Shown in pieces: positions 22,914 to 35,885 of a DNA stretch of 64,000 nucleotides. The stretch covers positions 3,696,871 to 3,760,870 of the forward strand of contig VWZP01009941.1 in NCBI GenBank assembly GCA_013396995.1, in the 5' to 3' direction. Numbering within the stretch: position 1 is the first letter of the stretch; every line of letters begins with the position of its first letter. A model generated the notes under the pieces. That model saw only the letters and a list, made by a program, of their open reading frames with translations, made no database searches and was not told where the DNA came from. The position numbers and the translations under genes were made by a program. Source of the DNA: Dicaeum eximium. Lineage: Eukaryota; Chordata; Aves; Passeriformes; Dicaeidae.

Positions 22914-25674
22914 GGGTTTTTTGTTGGGGTTATTGTGTGGGGTTTTTTTAACACAAGGTGTTTTTACTCTTATTTTTAACTTCAGCGTTTTGCTACTTAG
23001 TTCTAGCAGTGATAAGAATGTTAGTGTGGGGTGCCTGGCTCTTGCTCTCAGATGTTTTTGTCTCTTTTCAGAGCAGATCTAAATTATTTTCTGGAGATGT
23101 TCTGGAGGTTTCCCAACTCCTTCACTGCTCCCCTTGGGCAGTTATGGGAACCAGTAAATAATAATATGATGGAAAAAATGTGATGAACACAGGTCAGTTC
23201 CTCATAAGGGGTTGTTATTTTCTAGTAAGTGTCATCTCCTACAGCTTAATGTGTTGGGTACAATTTTATGATACAGCTGAGTCAGTGCAGTGGCTTTTTG
23301 TCACAAAAAGCTCCTTTATCCTCACACCCATGGTTTTGCAAAGGAAGGCACTGAGAGACACCGAGAAACAGAGTGGTCAGCTCTGGCATTTGTTGTTCTT
23401 TTTTCCTGAGTCAATTCAGTTGATTAACTGGTTGGATTTGATTTTTGCCTGAAGGAAAAAAAGCTTTTTTGCTAAATTAGTGTGACAATTTGGCTAGTAG
23501 AGGAGCCTGGTTAGTGCAAAAGCAATGGAGTTCTGGGAGAAGGGATGGAACCTCAGGACAGTGAGCAGTTGGGTCATCTCAGCTGTGCTGGAAGGTGATA
23601 GCACATAATCAGAAATAAGCTTCAATCCTGTTTGGTGCTGTCTTTTATGTTCTTTTTAAAGAGCTAAACTGTGACTCAGAAGTTTTGCAGTCAGAGCAGG
23701 GGTTCTGAGAAAAGGTGGATTTAAGCTACTGGGGAAGGCTAAAGTAATGTGTGAATGCTAAAGTACATGGGATTTGTGGGTGGAGGTTGTTGTCGTTTTT
23801 TTGGGGTTTTTTTGAGACTGCACGTACCAATCAGAATCTATTCAGTCATGTGATGCAAAGTAGAAGTTTAACATTCTGGTTTGGCAGACTCAACTCCAGA
23901 ACATGTATGAATGTGAAGTAAAAACTTTGTGTTCTAGTGTGATTGTCAGTTCTCATCGCTAGTTGGAATTAGATACGCAAATGTACAGACTTAATGTTTA
24001 TCACAAATCAGAATGGGACCAGAGGATGGGAAAACTCATTTCAATGAAGGTTTTTAAGAGGCTGTATGTCAAGAAATTGAGGTGTGATCTGCTTCTTGGT
24101 GTACTCTGCTGATGCTTTCAGTACGTGTGCTGGTGGGGCTGGTTGGTTAAGCTGTGAGAAGATTGGCCAAAGTGTGTAATTTTCTGCTCAGTTAGCAAGC
24201 TGAAGTAGCTCAGTATGGACTCAGAGGAGTGGCAATACCAAGGCAGGATGGAAGGTGAGGCCATATATGAATGACTTAATTTCCTTCCACTGTCCTGATA
24301 CTATACCCGTAATGCTTTTCCCTGGGAATTTGGAGAACTTGGAGACAATAGTTTATGCAATTTTTAGAAGCCTCTCCCTAGTCTGTGTTACTAAAAAAAA
24401 AGTTTTAAACACTGTTTAAGAGAAGTTATAGTTCTGCAAGATAAGCTATTTGAAGAGTTACTAAAAGATATGTCTGTTTATACTGGTCTATATATTTGCA
24501 TGAGTTTTCTGACTAAATAATAATATAGTATATTAAAACTCTTGGTTTCTTGCATAGAGACTGCTTGGAGTACAGACAAGGCTAATGTAAAACCTGAAAT
24601 CACAGTGATATGCAAACCTGGATAACTGATATGCAAAATGGTTTTCTTTGACCTTCATCTTTTTCAAACTTGATCATAACATAATGTGTACCCAGTCTTA
24701 ATTTTTAGTTTTATGGAGCACCTGCATTCTTACAGTACAGGAAAGGATCTCTAGGGAAGATAATGGATAATACTGTAGTTGTAAGACGCTATAAGAAAAA
24801 ATAAGTAATTATAAGCAGCTATAAGTAAGTGGAAGTTTTATGGTATTGTAATATTGTTACTACATCATTGTGCATATTTTATATGAAAATAAAAGCATTC
24901 CATGATTTCAGGCACGAATGTTAATTACCTTTCTTCCCTCAGTGCTGAAGTACCATTTTAGCTTTAATGCTGTAAAGCAATTGTGCATCCAGTTGTTTAA
25001 TATCTATCAATATCTGCATTTTCTCATGAATAATAATAAAAATCCTGTAATTATAGTTTGGTGACTATTAGTTGGTGCTTTCTAAAGGCAGTTAATCTTT
25101 GTATTCTGTTGTGAATATGTCTTTATCTCTCTTTAACAATTTAATCAGTGCTTCTGTGCTTATTTTTTTTCTCTTCTGGCAACTGATAGTATTAATCACT
25201 AGATTAAAATAGACTTGATTTTCAATTTGCTTTCAAATTGATAAAAGTCTTTTGTTGGATTTAAAAATAAAAGTGAAACCAAGTGAAAATATTTCAGTCT
25301 TACAGTTGACATTTATTAACATAATCTGTGTTAAATGTTACAGTCTTTAATTATGTTTTGGAGTAAATTTGCCATATTGATTTAATGTGGATTCTGGCTG
25401 ATTAGAACTTGACAGACAGTCAATTGATTTTGAAATTTGCTGGATCTAAACAGTATTGTGCTTGGGAAAGAGAATCTGAACTAAGCCATCTTAGACTAAA
25501 GAGAGCTCTCCTATTTTCTATTTTATGGCTTGTTTTGGTATTACTTGGTAGTAATTAACGTCCAGTGAAGCAGTTAGTTGCTTCAAAGCAATTAGAGTGC
25601 TAAATAAAACTGTGCAGGCAATATTTGTTTGACTTGGAAAATATATTGAGCAGGTGCCAGTGTGTAATACATAA

Positions 25675-25902
<228 letters not shown>

Positions 25903-26285
25903 TAAAACATTTTTGTTAAGTTTTTAAGCAATACAAAATGAAAAAAAAGCCAACTGTTTTACAGTGTAAAGGAATTAGTTAAAATTCAGTGTATGAAATT
26001 GTAGAAATAGTGTATAATTCCTCATTTTCTGGCATGTAAGTGTTTCAGGCTAGCCTCCCCTGTTCCTGCAGCTGTCTGTAAAAGCCAGCTGTGATTTGAG
26101 ATGTATTTTACTGAGTTATGAGTATATTCATTCAGTATTTTCATTGTTACTGAACATAAGTGTGCACTGATAGTACAATAAACAGGTAGCTGTCTTTCCC
26201 CATTTTATCATGTGTGCCTAGTAATTTCAATTTTGTAGTAAACTGGCAATATATTTTCAACTTCCACAAGTTTTATCAAACAGTC

Positions 26286-26353
26286 TTTCAGTATAACGGT
26301 ATAGAATTTCAGTATAACAGTGTTAGAATTTCAGTTGAATTTCAGTTGATAGC
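26286..26353 (+). repeat. Degenerate tandem repeat based on TTTCAGT
   Basis: Four successive imperfect units beginning TTTCAGT. The first two are about 20-22 bases (TTTCAGTATAACGG..., TTTCAGTATAACAG...). The last two are shorter (TTTCAGTTGAA, TTTCAGTTGATAG). Confidence 0.75.
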
Positions 26354-27956
26354 TAAAGACTAGCAGCTTCTAATTCCCTCTAATCCTTCTGACCTTTGAA
26401 GTTCTGTAGAATGTCATTTAGACTGATACAACTTGCAAGAGAAGTAATCACCTCTTGTGTGTATCAGCCATATCAGATATGAGTGGAGACATCTTTACTT
26501 GACTTCCTGCACACTCTCTCATAAGTTACAGTGTGATGCAAAAGATCAGTGTGTAACTGAGACCTTTAAATGAGTCTTATCTAAGTAGCCCTAAGTTATT
26601 AGCATGTCTTTCACTGCTAGAGTGAGAACTGTCTTGTATATCCCTTGGTGCTGCAGAGCTTATGGAATGAGCTGTCCAAGTCAGAGATCAGAATTCTGCC
26701 TCAGTGAAAAGAATATCTTTCAAAGTATCAGAGTTCCAGAGATAGATTCAGTGTGATTCCAAAGTTTCTTTTGGAAGTCTGTTGCTACTTGCATTAGACT
26801 GCTTTGAACACCTGAATTACTTTGCTGAGCTCCTAAGATTTGGGTGCAGCTGGAAGAGGGCACATTTAAAATATAATGACTCTGTGCTTTGCATATTAGC
26901 TTCTGTGGAATCAGTGTTTGAGTCCATTCTGAAGAAAGTTTGTAGTCTCATGTGTTGGGATAAAAACTTGAAAATTTTGACCTAGCTGTCATGGGGTCTC
27001 CCTGGCTCTCCAAAAACCCTCCAGAACTGCCTATGACTGCTTTCTTGTTCAACCTAAGGTAGACTAATACGCATCTTTGAGAAGAGATTATGATGTGTAT
27101 AATACTATACTTTTAATACTATTGTAGTAGGTCCCATGTGTTTTAAAAAAATAATAAAAGTATTCAACCCAGCTTGGGATACACTTTTAGTCCTGGTCAA
27201 TTTGTAGTTCTGTGATTTTATTTTCTTCATGATAAAGAGTGCAGGCAAATAATATATCTTGCGCCATTTCAGGGACATGCAGCCTTGCAGATAGAATGAC
27301 TTGCAATATGTAGTGACTGTAGAAAGTGGAAGCCACCAGCTCCTAAACCAATTCTCTATGCTTGAGAATTGCATATCTAGTTTCAGGCCCTGTAGAAGAT
27401 GAGTGTTTTTTGGAATTGGCTGAGTTAAGTAGATGGTATAGTTAGGCAAAACACGGAGAAAGGTGCCAGTACTGCCCATGAAGTTCTTCTCATTGTGGCT
27501 TCTCTACAGTTGTGCAAAAAAAAGAATTGCTTATCAGTTTTTTTTCTTGCTTCATTTGAAAGGTGACCCAACAGCAAGAGAGGAGGGTAAGATTTGTTTT
27601 GGATTAACGGAAACATTTTTCTGCCTCCCAGAAAATGGGATTTTGGCTTTTATGGGAAGCTGGCCAAGGATGCCTGGCTTGCAGTAAAACAATGACTTGA
27701 TAAATTGAGCAATATTGAGAAGCCACCTGGATAAGGGAATGAGAATGAGTGCTGTTCTTGGGATTTTCCAGAGTTGTGAGCAGAGTTGTATACATTTTGG
27801 CCTATTTTCACTATAACTGACAGCATCCCTCTCTGGGGAAGTAAATTGTTTTGGCTGAATGAATAATGAGAATTTAGATACTGTGTTTCCTTGCTGTGGT
27901 ACCAGCTAAGTTACCTGTAGCAAGACAAGGTGACTTTTATCTGGCCTTTAGCTTTT

Positions 27957-28170
27957 AATCATAGAATCAGAATGTTAAGAGTTGGAAGGGACCTCAAAGA
28001 TCATCTTGTCCCAACACCCTGTGCCATGGGCAGGGACACCTCCCACTAGACCAGGTTGCTCTAGACCTCATCTAATCTGGCCTTGAACACTGCCAGGGTT
28101 GAAGCATCTACAACCTCCCTGGGCATCCTTGTCCAGTGCCTAATGACACTCACTGTAATCGGAAATACTA
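27957..28170 (-). mobile_element. CR1 LINE 3' end, minus strand, in intron 2
   Basis: Starts with the inverted CR1 tail 'atcatagaatcagaatg', then 'gttggaagggacctcaaaga', 'gggcagggacacctcccact' and 'acaacctccctgggc'. These are reverse-complemented CR1 terminal motifs. It is a truncated, non-coding copy. Confidence 0.92.
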
Positions 28171-29268
28171 ATAGGAAACCTTTTATTTTCGTTGTTTCTT
28201 TGTTACTCGCTTGCTGTTCACTCTCTGTGCCTGCTCAAAAATTATGGTACACAGTTAGGGTGCTTCAGTAGTCCTATTTTCACTCTGCATTTTATTTAAC
28301 CACAGACTAGACTGTTGTTTGATAGCTTGGCTGTGTGATTGATACTTCTACTTGGAGAGTGACAGCTGAGTGATGCAGAACAGGCTAAATATGCTACTTC
28401 TGGAAAATTGAGAGGCATGTTACTGCTTTTTTGTTCATGTTGGCTCTATCTGTTGTGCCAGTGCAAAGGCAAGTGTAGAAATGGAGTTCATCTTCCTTTT
28501 GGAGCACAGAGTCATGTGTATCAGTTACCAGCAAAGTACTGCTTCTTGGCATGGCCTAAATGACAAATTAAAAAAAAATAGAACCATATCTAATTCTGAT
28601 GTGGCTTTTTCAAAGTATACTTGCACTTAGAATTATCTGTTCCATGGTCACTTTGGAGTGACATCTGCAAACTAGCAGTCATCTTAGTGTCCAAGCTCAT
28701 AAATCCTCCAGTAAACCAAGTAATTCTCAGCTGCAGAAATTTCTGTATATTTTCTGTAGTGCTAACTACTTCCAGAATATATTTCTTTTGCAGGTTATAT
28801 TTTTATTTTGTTTTCGTGTGTATCTTAACTGTTGAGTTACTGGCATCTCCGTCTTTCTCCATTTCCAATTTTTTTGCAGTGTTAGGTATTTCATTATAGG
28901 GGAAGGTGGTAATTTTCCTAAAGCTAATTGATTTCTCTTAGTCCTGTGCTATGCCATTGTTGTTTTGAGGATGCAGGTGGATAGAAAGGATGAGAGCAAA
29001 TGTGAATTAAAACCAGAATTGCATTAAAACTTGTGTATGGTGTAGTCAGTAAGCAGTGTAATTTATGCATAATCATGAAGTAATCACAATAACCAAAACA
29101 GTGGAAATCAATCAGTAATCCAAGACCTTCAGCTGGTACACAATATTAACAAATCTATATTTATTTCATATTTTGTAATTGTTATTCCTCTTACCTTTAC
29201 TCTGTTTGAAAAAAATCTTAATTTTTAGCTTTCAGTAAAATGCATTAGTCTGTCTTTTTGCTTTCTAG

Positions 29269-29394
29269 ACAAACTATGAAAACAGAATATACAGTCTGAA
29301 AGTAGAGTGTGGACCTAAATACCCAGAAGCACCTCCTACAGTTAGATTTGTAACTAAAATTAATATGAATGGAATAAATAATTCCAATGGAATG
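29269..29394 (+). CDS. UBE2V2: UBE2V2 coding exon 3
   Basis: 126 bases (42 codons) encoding residues 55-96, [15 protein letters not shown]...NNSNGM. It carries the E2-fold signature GPKYPEAPP (69-77) and the strand [11 protein letters not shown]. Residues [14 protein letters not shown] identify UBE2V2 over UBE2V1, which as I recall has [14 protein letters not shown]. The only cysteine of the whole protein, Cys68, lies here in a beta strand. No catalytic cysteine occupies the loop after INMNG, which is the defining feature of UEV proteins. The acceptor is TTTCTAG and the donor GTAAGT (29395), both strong. Both exon ends fall on codon boundaries. Confidence 0.98.
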
Positions 29395-32300
29395 GTAAGT
29401 TGAAATGGTAAGATCAACCATGTTCTTAATTTATATTAAAAAATATTTCTGAAAATCAGGTGAGGAATATGCATGTTGGACAGAGCTTTTGTATTTAATT
29501 TTTATAATATAAATACAGATTTAAATTGAAATTTGGTGGCCTGTTGCTTCAAATCTTTGTGGCTTTTTGTGGCTTACTAATGAGACGAGCATTATTTATA
29601 ATATTGAGACAGTTGTTTCTTTTAAATGAAGATGAAGGTTTTAGTTCTGAACAGGAAAACAATAAGTGTTTAAGCTGTGTGTAGGTATTTCCCTCATAAT
29701 ACTCTTATAAAAGGGGATTAGTTTAATATTGTAGCAGGAATATTACAAACTCTCTCTGATGTTTCCACTAATTAAAAATGGAGGTTATTCCTGATGAGAC
29801 TCACTCTGGACGTATTAACTTACCTATAATGTGAGTGTATTTAATATTGGTGTATTTATACTCTTGTTTCCTTTATACTGGATTTATTAAAATCCAAGAT
29901 GATTCTGAACTTCGGTCTTGAGACCTTTTGATATAGCTGGTAATCACTTGCATTTTAGAGATCGATTTGCATTAAGTTGCTTTCACTGATCCTGCAGTTA
30001 GGGTGGGGTGATTTCACAGACATAAGCTGTGGCAGCAGCTCAGGCAAGTTTGTTACTCTGTTACTCACCAGGTTCTTAAATCCTGTGAGCAAGCAAGGTG
30101 CCCCTTTGCTCAAAGAGAGGAGGTGTGGGCTGGCTTGCATTTACAGTGCTGTATGCATACATATCAGCAGGAAACACCATCACATTTGTGTGTACATTTG
30201 TCTTCAAAAATGCAGAGTAATTGGGTTAAGGTACTACCTAAAGGTTAGCATCTTTGGATTTTAAATAATTTGTAAGATTTAAAAGAAAGGTGGACTTGCA
30301 TTTCTGTCATTAATAGTACTGAATTGTGAAGCTCAAGTGTCTCAATGACTGTAGCAGGGGAAAAGGTTCTCAGGGGATCTTTTGAGCTGTTGTAGGTTGT
30401 AGAGGAGTGTTCTTGTTGGTCATCCAAAGCTAGTGCACTAATGCTTCAGAAATAATCTAAAATTACTCTGAAAATACTTTTATGTAGCTAACAATCTTAC
30501 TCTACCTGAAAATCCTGTTAGAATTGCTATCTGCAAATTGGCTCATGCCCTTAATCACAACAGTGGCTTGTTTTCTAAGGGTGTGTGTTTATTGACAAGT
30601 TGTGAGAAGCAAAAGCTGCTTATAGTATGTTTGGAAGATGATTGTTATACCCCTTCCTAGTACCATAGCAACATATATTACTGTGATTCAGTGAAGAAGT
30701 ATGCTCTCATGGCTTCATCTCTGCATACCTCAAGTTATAGGTGTTGGTTTTCAGAAGCAGGACCTTAGACTAGCAGAGCCCGAAGGCTCACATTTACTGG
30801 AGCCAGTAAGTTTGAGCTTCTGTTTGGAAAAGTCCACACTCACTCAGCTTGCTGAGGAACAGGGTGACTACTGTGACAGGAAATCTGCCTGGTCATTTTC
30901 AAAGCACTGTTCAAATGGAGTCATTACTACAGGAAAAATTATTTTAAAAGTTAATAACCTTAAATCAAACCATTATTAATTTTCCCCCCAAAAGATAACT
31001 TGTGTATCTTTTGAAGGATTTGCTATGCAAATGCATATCTTCATTTTTAAAATGAATTTAAATAGGAATAAATAGTATTTTTACTGAAAAGAATTTTCAT
31101 AAGTAATGAATGTAAAACACATTTATTATGTAATTTTTAATGTGTCCTTTGTCCCAGTGTCTTGCATTTAATCTTATTTTGTCTTTGTGGTGGTTAGAGT
31201 AATCGTGAAATAAACAGTGGGGGCATGTTCAGCATCCTGGAGCAGTTAATATTGCTACTTCCTGATAGTTCCTTCATGTTTCTTCCAAGCTGTTCTCCCA
31301 CTTTCTGGTCATCTTTCATTTAGTAGATCATAAGTGGTTTGCTGCATTCTTTGAATTAATGGCAGGGTTTCATCAGGAGACTTTCTCTACTATCCCTGCT
31401 GCTGCAGGCACCCTGGGTTTTGACATGTGGCCAGCTTTTGGTCACATTGCTTATAGATGTCAGGAGGAAGTTGTGACTTGCTGGAAAGAGAACTGAGACA
31501 AACAGCAGCTGAAGTAGTTTTGTCTTACCAGATTATACTCAAAACATTTTAATGTTGTTAAGGTAGGCTTGAGTGCCAGTTAACATCTGTGGAAAAGTAA
31601 GGCCCACACTGGGAGTTTTAGAGGGTGAGTTAGAGTTCTGTTGAGTTAAGAGTGTGAGTGGTGGAGGGGAACGATGGATAAGTGCAGTTACTAGGGATCT
31701 AAGGAAACTGTTCTCATATTGCCCTGTGGGCAGTGGTTCTCAACTTTCTTGACTTAAAAATCCCTTTACACTTTGCATGAAAAGGGCATGTGTGTAATGA
31801 ATTTATCAGTACTGACAAGTACAACTTTATTGACTTTTTGTTTGATTATTCTGTGAGAGAGGAGTTTGTAAGTAACTTTTCTGCCAGCAGCATATCTTCA
31901 GGAATCACTGTTTGATAAATTTAGTGCTGGAAAGGAGAGAACTAATTCAGGAATATTTTATATCAAAAGATTTAGGGGCTCAGAGGTGCCCTGTTAAATT
32001 GTCTTTCTTTTCTTACCTGTAAGTTAGTTTTTTGTGGGTTTTTTTTCTTTTAAATTTAGCTATGGAGCTGCTGTATTTGTATACAGAATTAGATTACTAA
32101 GGTCAGAAAAACTAGTCCAAGTACTTGTGTAGAGCTGGGCAAAATGTTTTTATATGCTAATGGCATCGTTGTTGTAAAACTGTAGATTATTATTCCTAAT
32201 GCTGTAGAGTCTTCTCTCTTGGAGACTTATGTATCCCAAATTGATAAAACACAGGTTGCATTCTAATGTGCTGTTTGTTTTCCCATTCTCTTTTGAGGTT

Positions 32301-35011
32301 GTCTGATTTTTGCATCTGTGATAGTGCTCCTCAGCAGTCTATCTTGCAGGATTTGCAACCACTTCTGTTCACTTAGGTACCATTTACAGCTGGAAATACT
32401 TGTTTCCTTTTAAATTACTAGGGACTCCCAGCTGTAAATCTGTAAGCTGTCCAGTTACTGCTTTGCGTATGTTTGCTGTAGACATTTGCTACTTGCTGAA
32501 GTTACTTGGATCATTATAAATGCTGAATACTTTGCATTATTGTAAAATAATTTGTTTTGTTTTCAACTGTTTAGAAAAACATAATGCATTTTATATATTG
32601 CTTCTCTTGCTGTGGTTCAAGGTTCCACAGTGGTGTACCCCCAATAAAATAATCTAAATAAAATAGTCTTCAGATTGCAATTTGCAGTTTTATTAGCTTT
32701 TATGTGACCTTGAAATGTCTCCCTGTGTGTTTCAGGGTGTGCATTTGAATATTTACCTAATGCTTTTGTGTGATTTGAACATAGTTTGTGTCACTGTCTT
32801 AAATGTCTTTAAATGTCGTGCCATTGTTCTTCATAAAGTGAGTTTATTATGCACTAACTTGGAAATCAATTTTGTGAGACAGAAAACAGAACCTGAGCCA
32901 GAATCTTTACTGCTGCAAGATGTTATGAAAGAAGTTGGTGACTTGCAGAGAAGAGACTTGAGATAAACAAGCAACAAAAATGTTACCTTGCAGCAGGCTT
33001 TAGTCAGAAAACATTCATAGCAATGTTAAAGCAGAGTTTGCAATCTGTGAGATTTTTTTGTTGCAAATTCCCAGCAAAAAAGAAAAGCAGGAGAAGCTTA
33101 CTCTTGAGTGATCAGCTCTCATGTTCCAGTCTTTGTAGAACTGCATTATTTGAACAGCAGTGGTGACTGGCTGCTGTGTGCTGTAATTGAGGCAAACATC
33201 CAGACCTGAGGGAGCTGACAAAGGCAAAATTGAGGAGAAGCAAGGGGAAGGAGGATGGTGTGAAAGCAGAACTTCCAGACTGAAGATAGATGTTCATTTC
33301 TGTAGTCCCAGAGCAACTTCCTTTCCAGCCATCTTGCCTATCTACCACATTAAGCCAAATCTGCCTTTAAAAAAGTAGTAATAGTACAGGAATTACAGTG
33401 ATGATTTCTCCAGTGCTAACTTTCAAAACCTTTCTGTATTGGCTCCAACACTTACGTATTTTAAACTAGCATGATGTTGCTGCATAATTGAGCTTTTCTT
33501 TTGATGGTGTTTTTCTTTTTTATCAAATGTTTGCAATAATTATTAAGTAGTCTGACTGCCATTTGTACTGTAGCTTGATGATACACTGTTGTTGGCAACT
33601 GCTGACTTTAAGGAGCTCCCAGCTCTGAGCAGAACATTGTGTGAAAATAAATGCTTATAAGTGCTGAGCTGCAAATAAGGTCAAGGATCCTGCTTAGGGA
33701 TTTCTTTCCAAGGTGGTGTTTTAAACTGGGTGGGTTCTGCCAGTTCAGTTCAGAAAATATTTCCCCATACATGTTTTACCTGAGCTGATAGCACTGTTAA
33801 AGGAACAAGAGAGGGAACAGAAGTTTCCTGGGATAGTATTGCTGCCCAAGCCAGCATGTTGTTAAACCTTGGCCTCAGTTTCCTCCTACAAAAAGGTTTA
33901 GTCTCATCTGGTGTTCTGAAAATAGCCTCACTTCAAATAATCTGGAAATAAAACATCTGTGTTAACATTCTTATTTCTGATTCCAGCTTTTTTTTTCTTT
34001 CAGCTTGCCCTAATTAAGATGGGATAAGAAACTTCTTGATATTTTATGCTGCCTAAATCATAAAACATACCAAAGGAATCCAGTAGCATGCAATAGCCCT
34101 GTTCCTGCCCCAGGGCCTGCTTTGCAGTTGCACAGCTGTAGGCCCCTCTGTGCATTTAACTTCCTCCATGCAGGGGCTGGGACTTAACCTGCTGCCAAAA
34201 CAATTCCCAGGATGACTTTCAATTGCTGACTTTCCTATGGAAACCTCCCCGTTATAATATAATTGTGTAAATTGTCCCACAGGTTTTATAAACGCATAGG
34301 AGAAGTCCCATGTCCTTTCCTTTCAGTTCATATTCCAGTTGGTAAGTGATGTACAGTAATCTTCACGGCTCCGTAAGATGACTTACTGTGAGAAGGATGC
34401 AAAGAACTAAGAAATGTCCAAGGGTTACAAATCAGTTATTTCAATATTTCCAGACATTTCTTAGTACATGTTGTGGCTCTAGGTGTATCAGAAGCACCGT
34501 GTAATACCTGTGTGAAAGAAATCACTAACAATATTTGTAGCAAAGAAATAATAAGGGAAATATTCCTTTAGGAAGGTATTCTATGGACTCTTGTGTGGCA
34601 GGTTCTTTTAAAGAACTGAGGAACCCTCAGGTGCATATATTAGCATAGGGAAGGTGGTTACTTGTTTCTTTTTTGGGGTAATTTGAAAAAAACGATACAT
34701 TTTGTGAGATAGCAGTTCCAGTTTTGCAGTGAACAGTTTGCTGATGTCCTCCTCCTGCCCTCCTTTCACACTAATCTAAGTAGCAGCACAGATGGAAGGG
34801 TCCACCTGCATGGATTTTATTGCAGAATCTGTATCTGTGTGTAAGTATATGATTGTTTTCCTTAAAATATTTTAGGAACACAGGGATTTTATGCCACAGA
34901 GAAGGTGTCAGGGAACACTTAGACCATTTCTTAGAGCAACTGTCGATAACAGTTACTTATGTAGAGATTTTGTGTTCCATCATGAATTAGATTTCTCTCT
35001 TCTTTTTCCAG
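29395..35011 (+). other. UBE2V2: UBE2V2 intron 3
   Basis: A 5.6 kb intron from GTAAGT to the strong acceptor TCTTTTTCCAG. It is AT-rich, with no recognisable repeat family and no nested gene; the frames inside are short and featureless. Confidence 0.85.
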
Positions 35012-35158
35012 GTGGATGCACGGAGCATACCAGTGTTAGCAAAATGGCAAAATTCATATAGCATTAAAGTTGTACTTCAAGAGCTAAGACGTCTAATGAT
35101 GTCCAAAGAAAATATGAAGCTTCCACAACCTCCAGAGGGACAAACTTACAATAATTAA
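35012..35158 (+). CDS. UBE2V2: UBE2V2 coding exon 4 and stop
   Basis: 147 bases encoding residues 97-144 and the TAA stop: [20 protein letters not shown], then [20 protein letters not shown] and PEGQTYNN. The C terminus QTYNN is diagnostic for UBE2V2 (UBE2V1 ends QCYSN, from memory). The segment aligned with the active-site region of true E2s ([14 protein letters not shown]) lacks cysteine, so the protein cannot form a ubiquitin thioester. It orients acceptor ubiquitin so that UBE2N links Lys63, acting in error-free post-replication repair with RAD18/HLTF/SHPRH and in other K63 signalling. Four exons give 144 residues, against 145 for the human form I recall. There is no frameshift or internal stop, so this is an intact intron-bearing gene and not a retrocopy. 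Confidence 0.98.
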
Positions 35159-35885
35159 TTTTAGCTGATTCTCAAACTTCTGTCTTAAAACAACAACCTT
35201 CTACTCATGTAATGTCTTGATTAAATCTCACAATGCAAACACCCACACATTAAAGAATTTCAGCTGGTATACATGACCTGGACATTTGTAAGAATATATA
35301 TAATATATGTATGCCCAATATGTTTTCAGGCACTATGGGAGAAAAAGGCAGCACAATTATTTTTTTTCTCTTACTGAGGCACTGTCATTTAAGCATAAGC
35401 CTGAAATAGCCTATAATTGGAATTCAGGTTTTACAAGATGAAAGCATGACAGAAAGTGTCAGATTGCTGTGGAATAATATATGTTACTGAAAATAATTTC
35501 TGGAGAAGGCAAAATATAAATGGCATGCTTTATCCATCTTGCTTAGTAAAAGAGCTGCAATTAAATTTGTTTTTAAGGTAGCAGGTACAGTGAATACCGT
35601 TGCTCATCTTGTTTAATTTTGCAAGGGTGTGGGTGCCGACTACTAGTAGTGTCACAAAGTATGTTCAGGATTGTTTTGATACCTGTATTTATAAAATGGG
35701 GGGATTAATTTCTGTTAAGCAGCTCCTGTGTTACATGTATTGGACATGGCGAATATTTGTTTACAGTCTTTGTTCTAATAAACCATGCATTTAAGTTTTA
35801 GTGAAACAAAGGAAATGTATGGATATGTGATTGAGATTAAAGTTAGTCTTAAAATGTAAATAAAATGTGGAAAGTGTCTGAGGCT
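35159..35885 (+). other. UBE2V2: UBE2V2 3' UTR (proximal form)
   Basis: AT-rich sequence continuous with the stop codon. AATAAA signals occur at 35777-35782 and 35859-35864, the latter followed by GTG/TGTCTG-rich sequence suitable as a downstream element. Cleavage is probably 10-30 bases after one of them. Another AATAAA at 36853-36858, followed by a T-rich stretch, could end a longer transcript. The choice between them cannot be made from sequence alone. Confidence 0.6.
35777..35864 (+). terminator. UBE2V2: Candidate polyadenylation signals of UBE2V2
   Basis: Two canonical AATAAA hexamers about 620 and 700 bases after the stop codon (35777-35782 and 35859-35864). Confidence 0.6.
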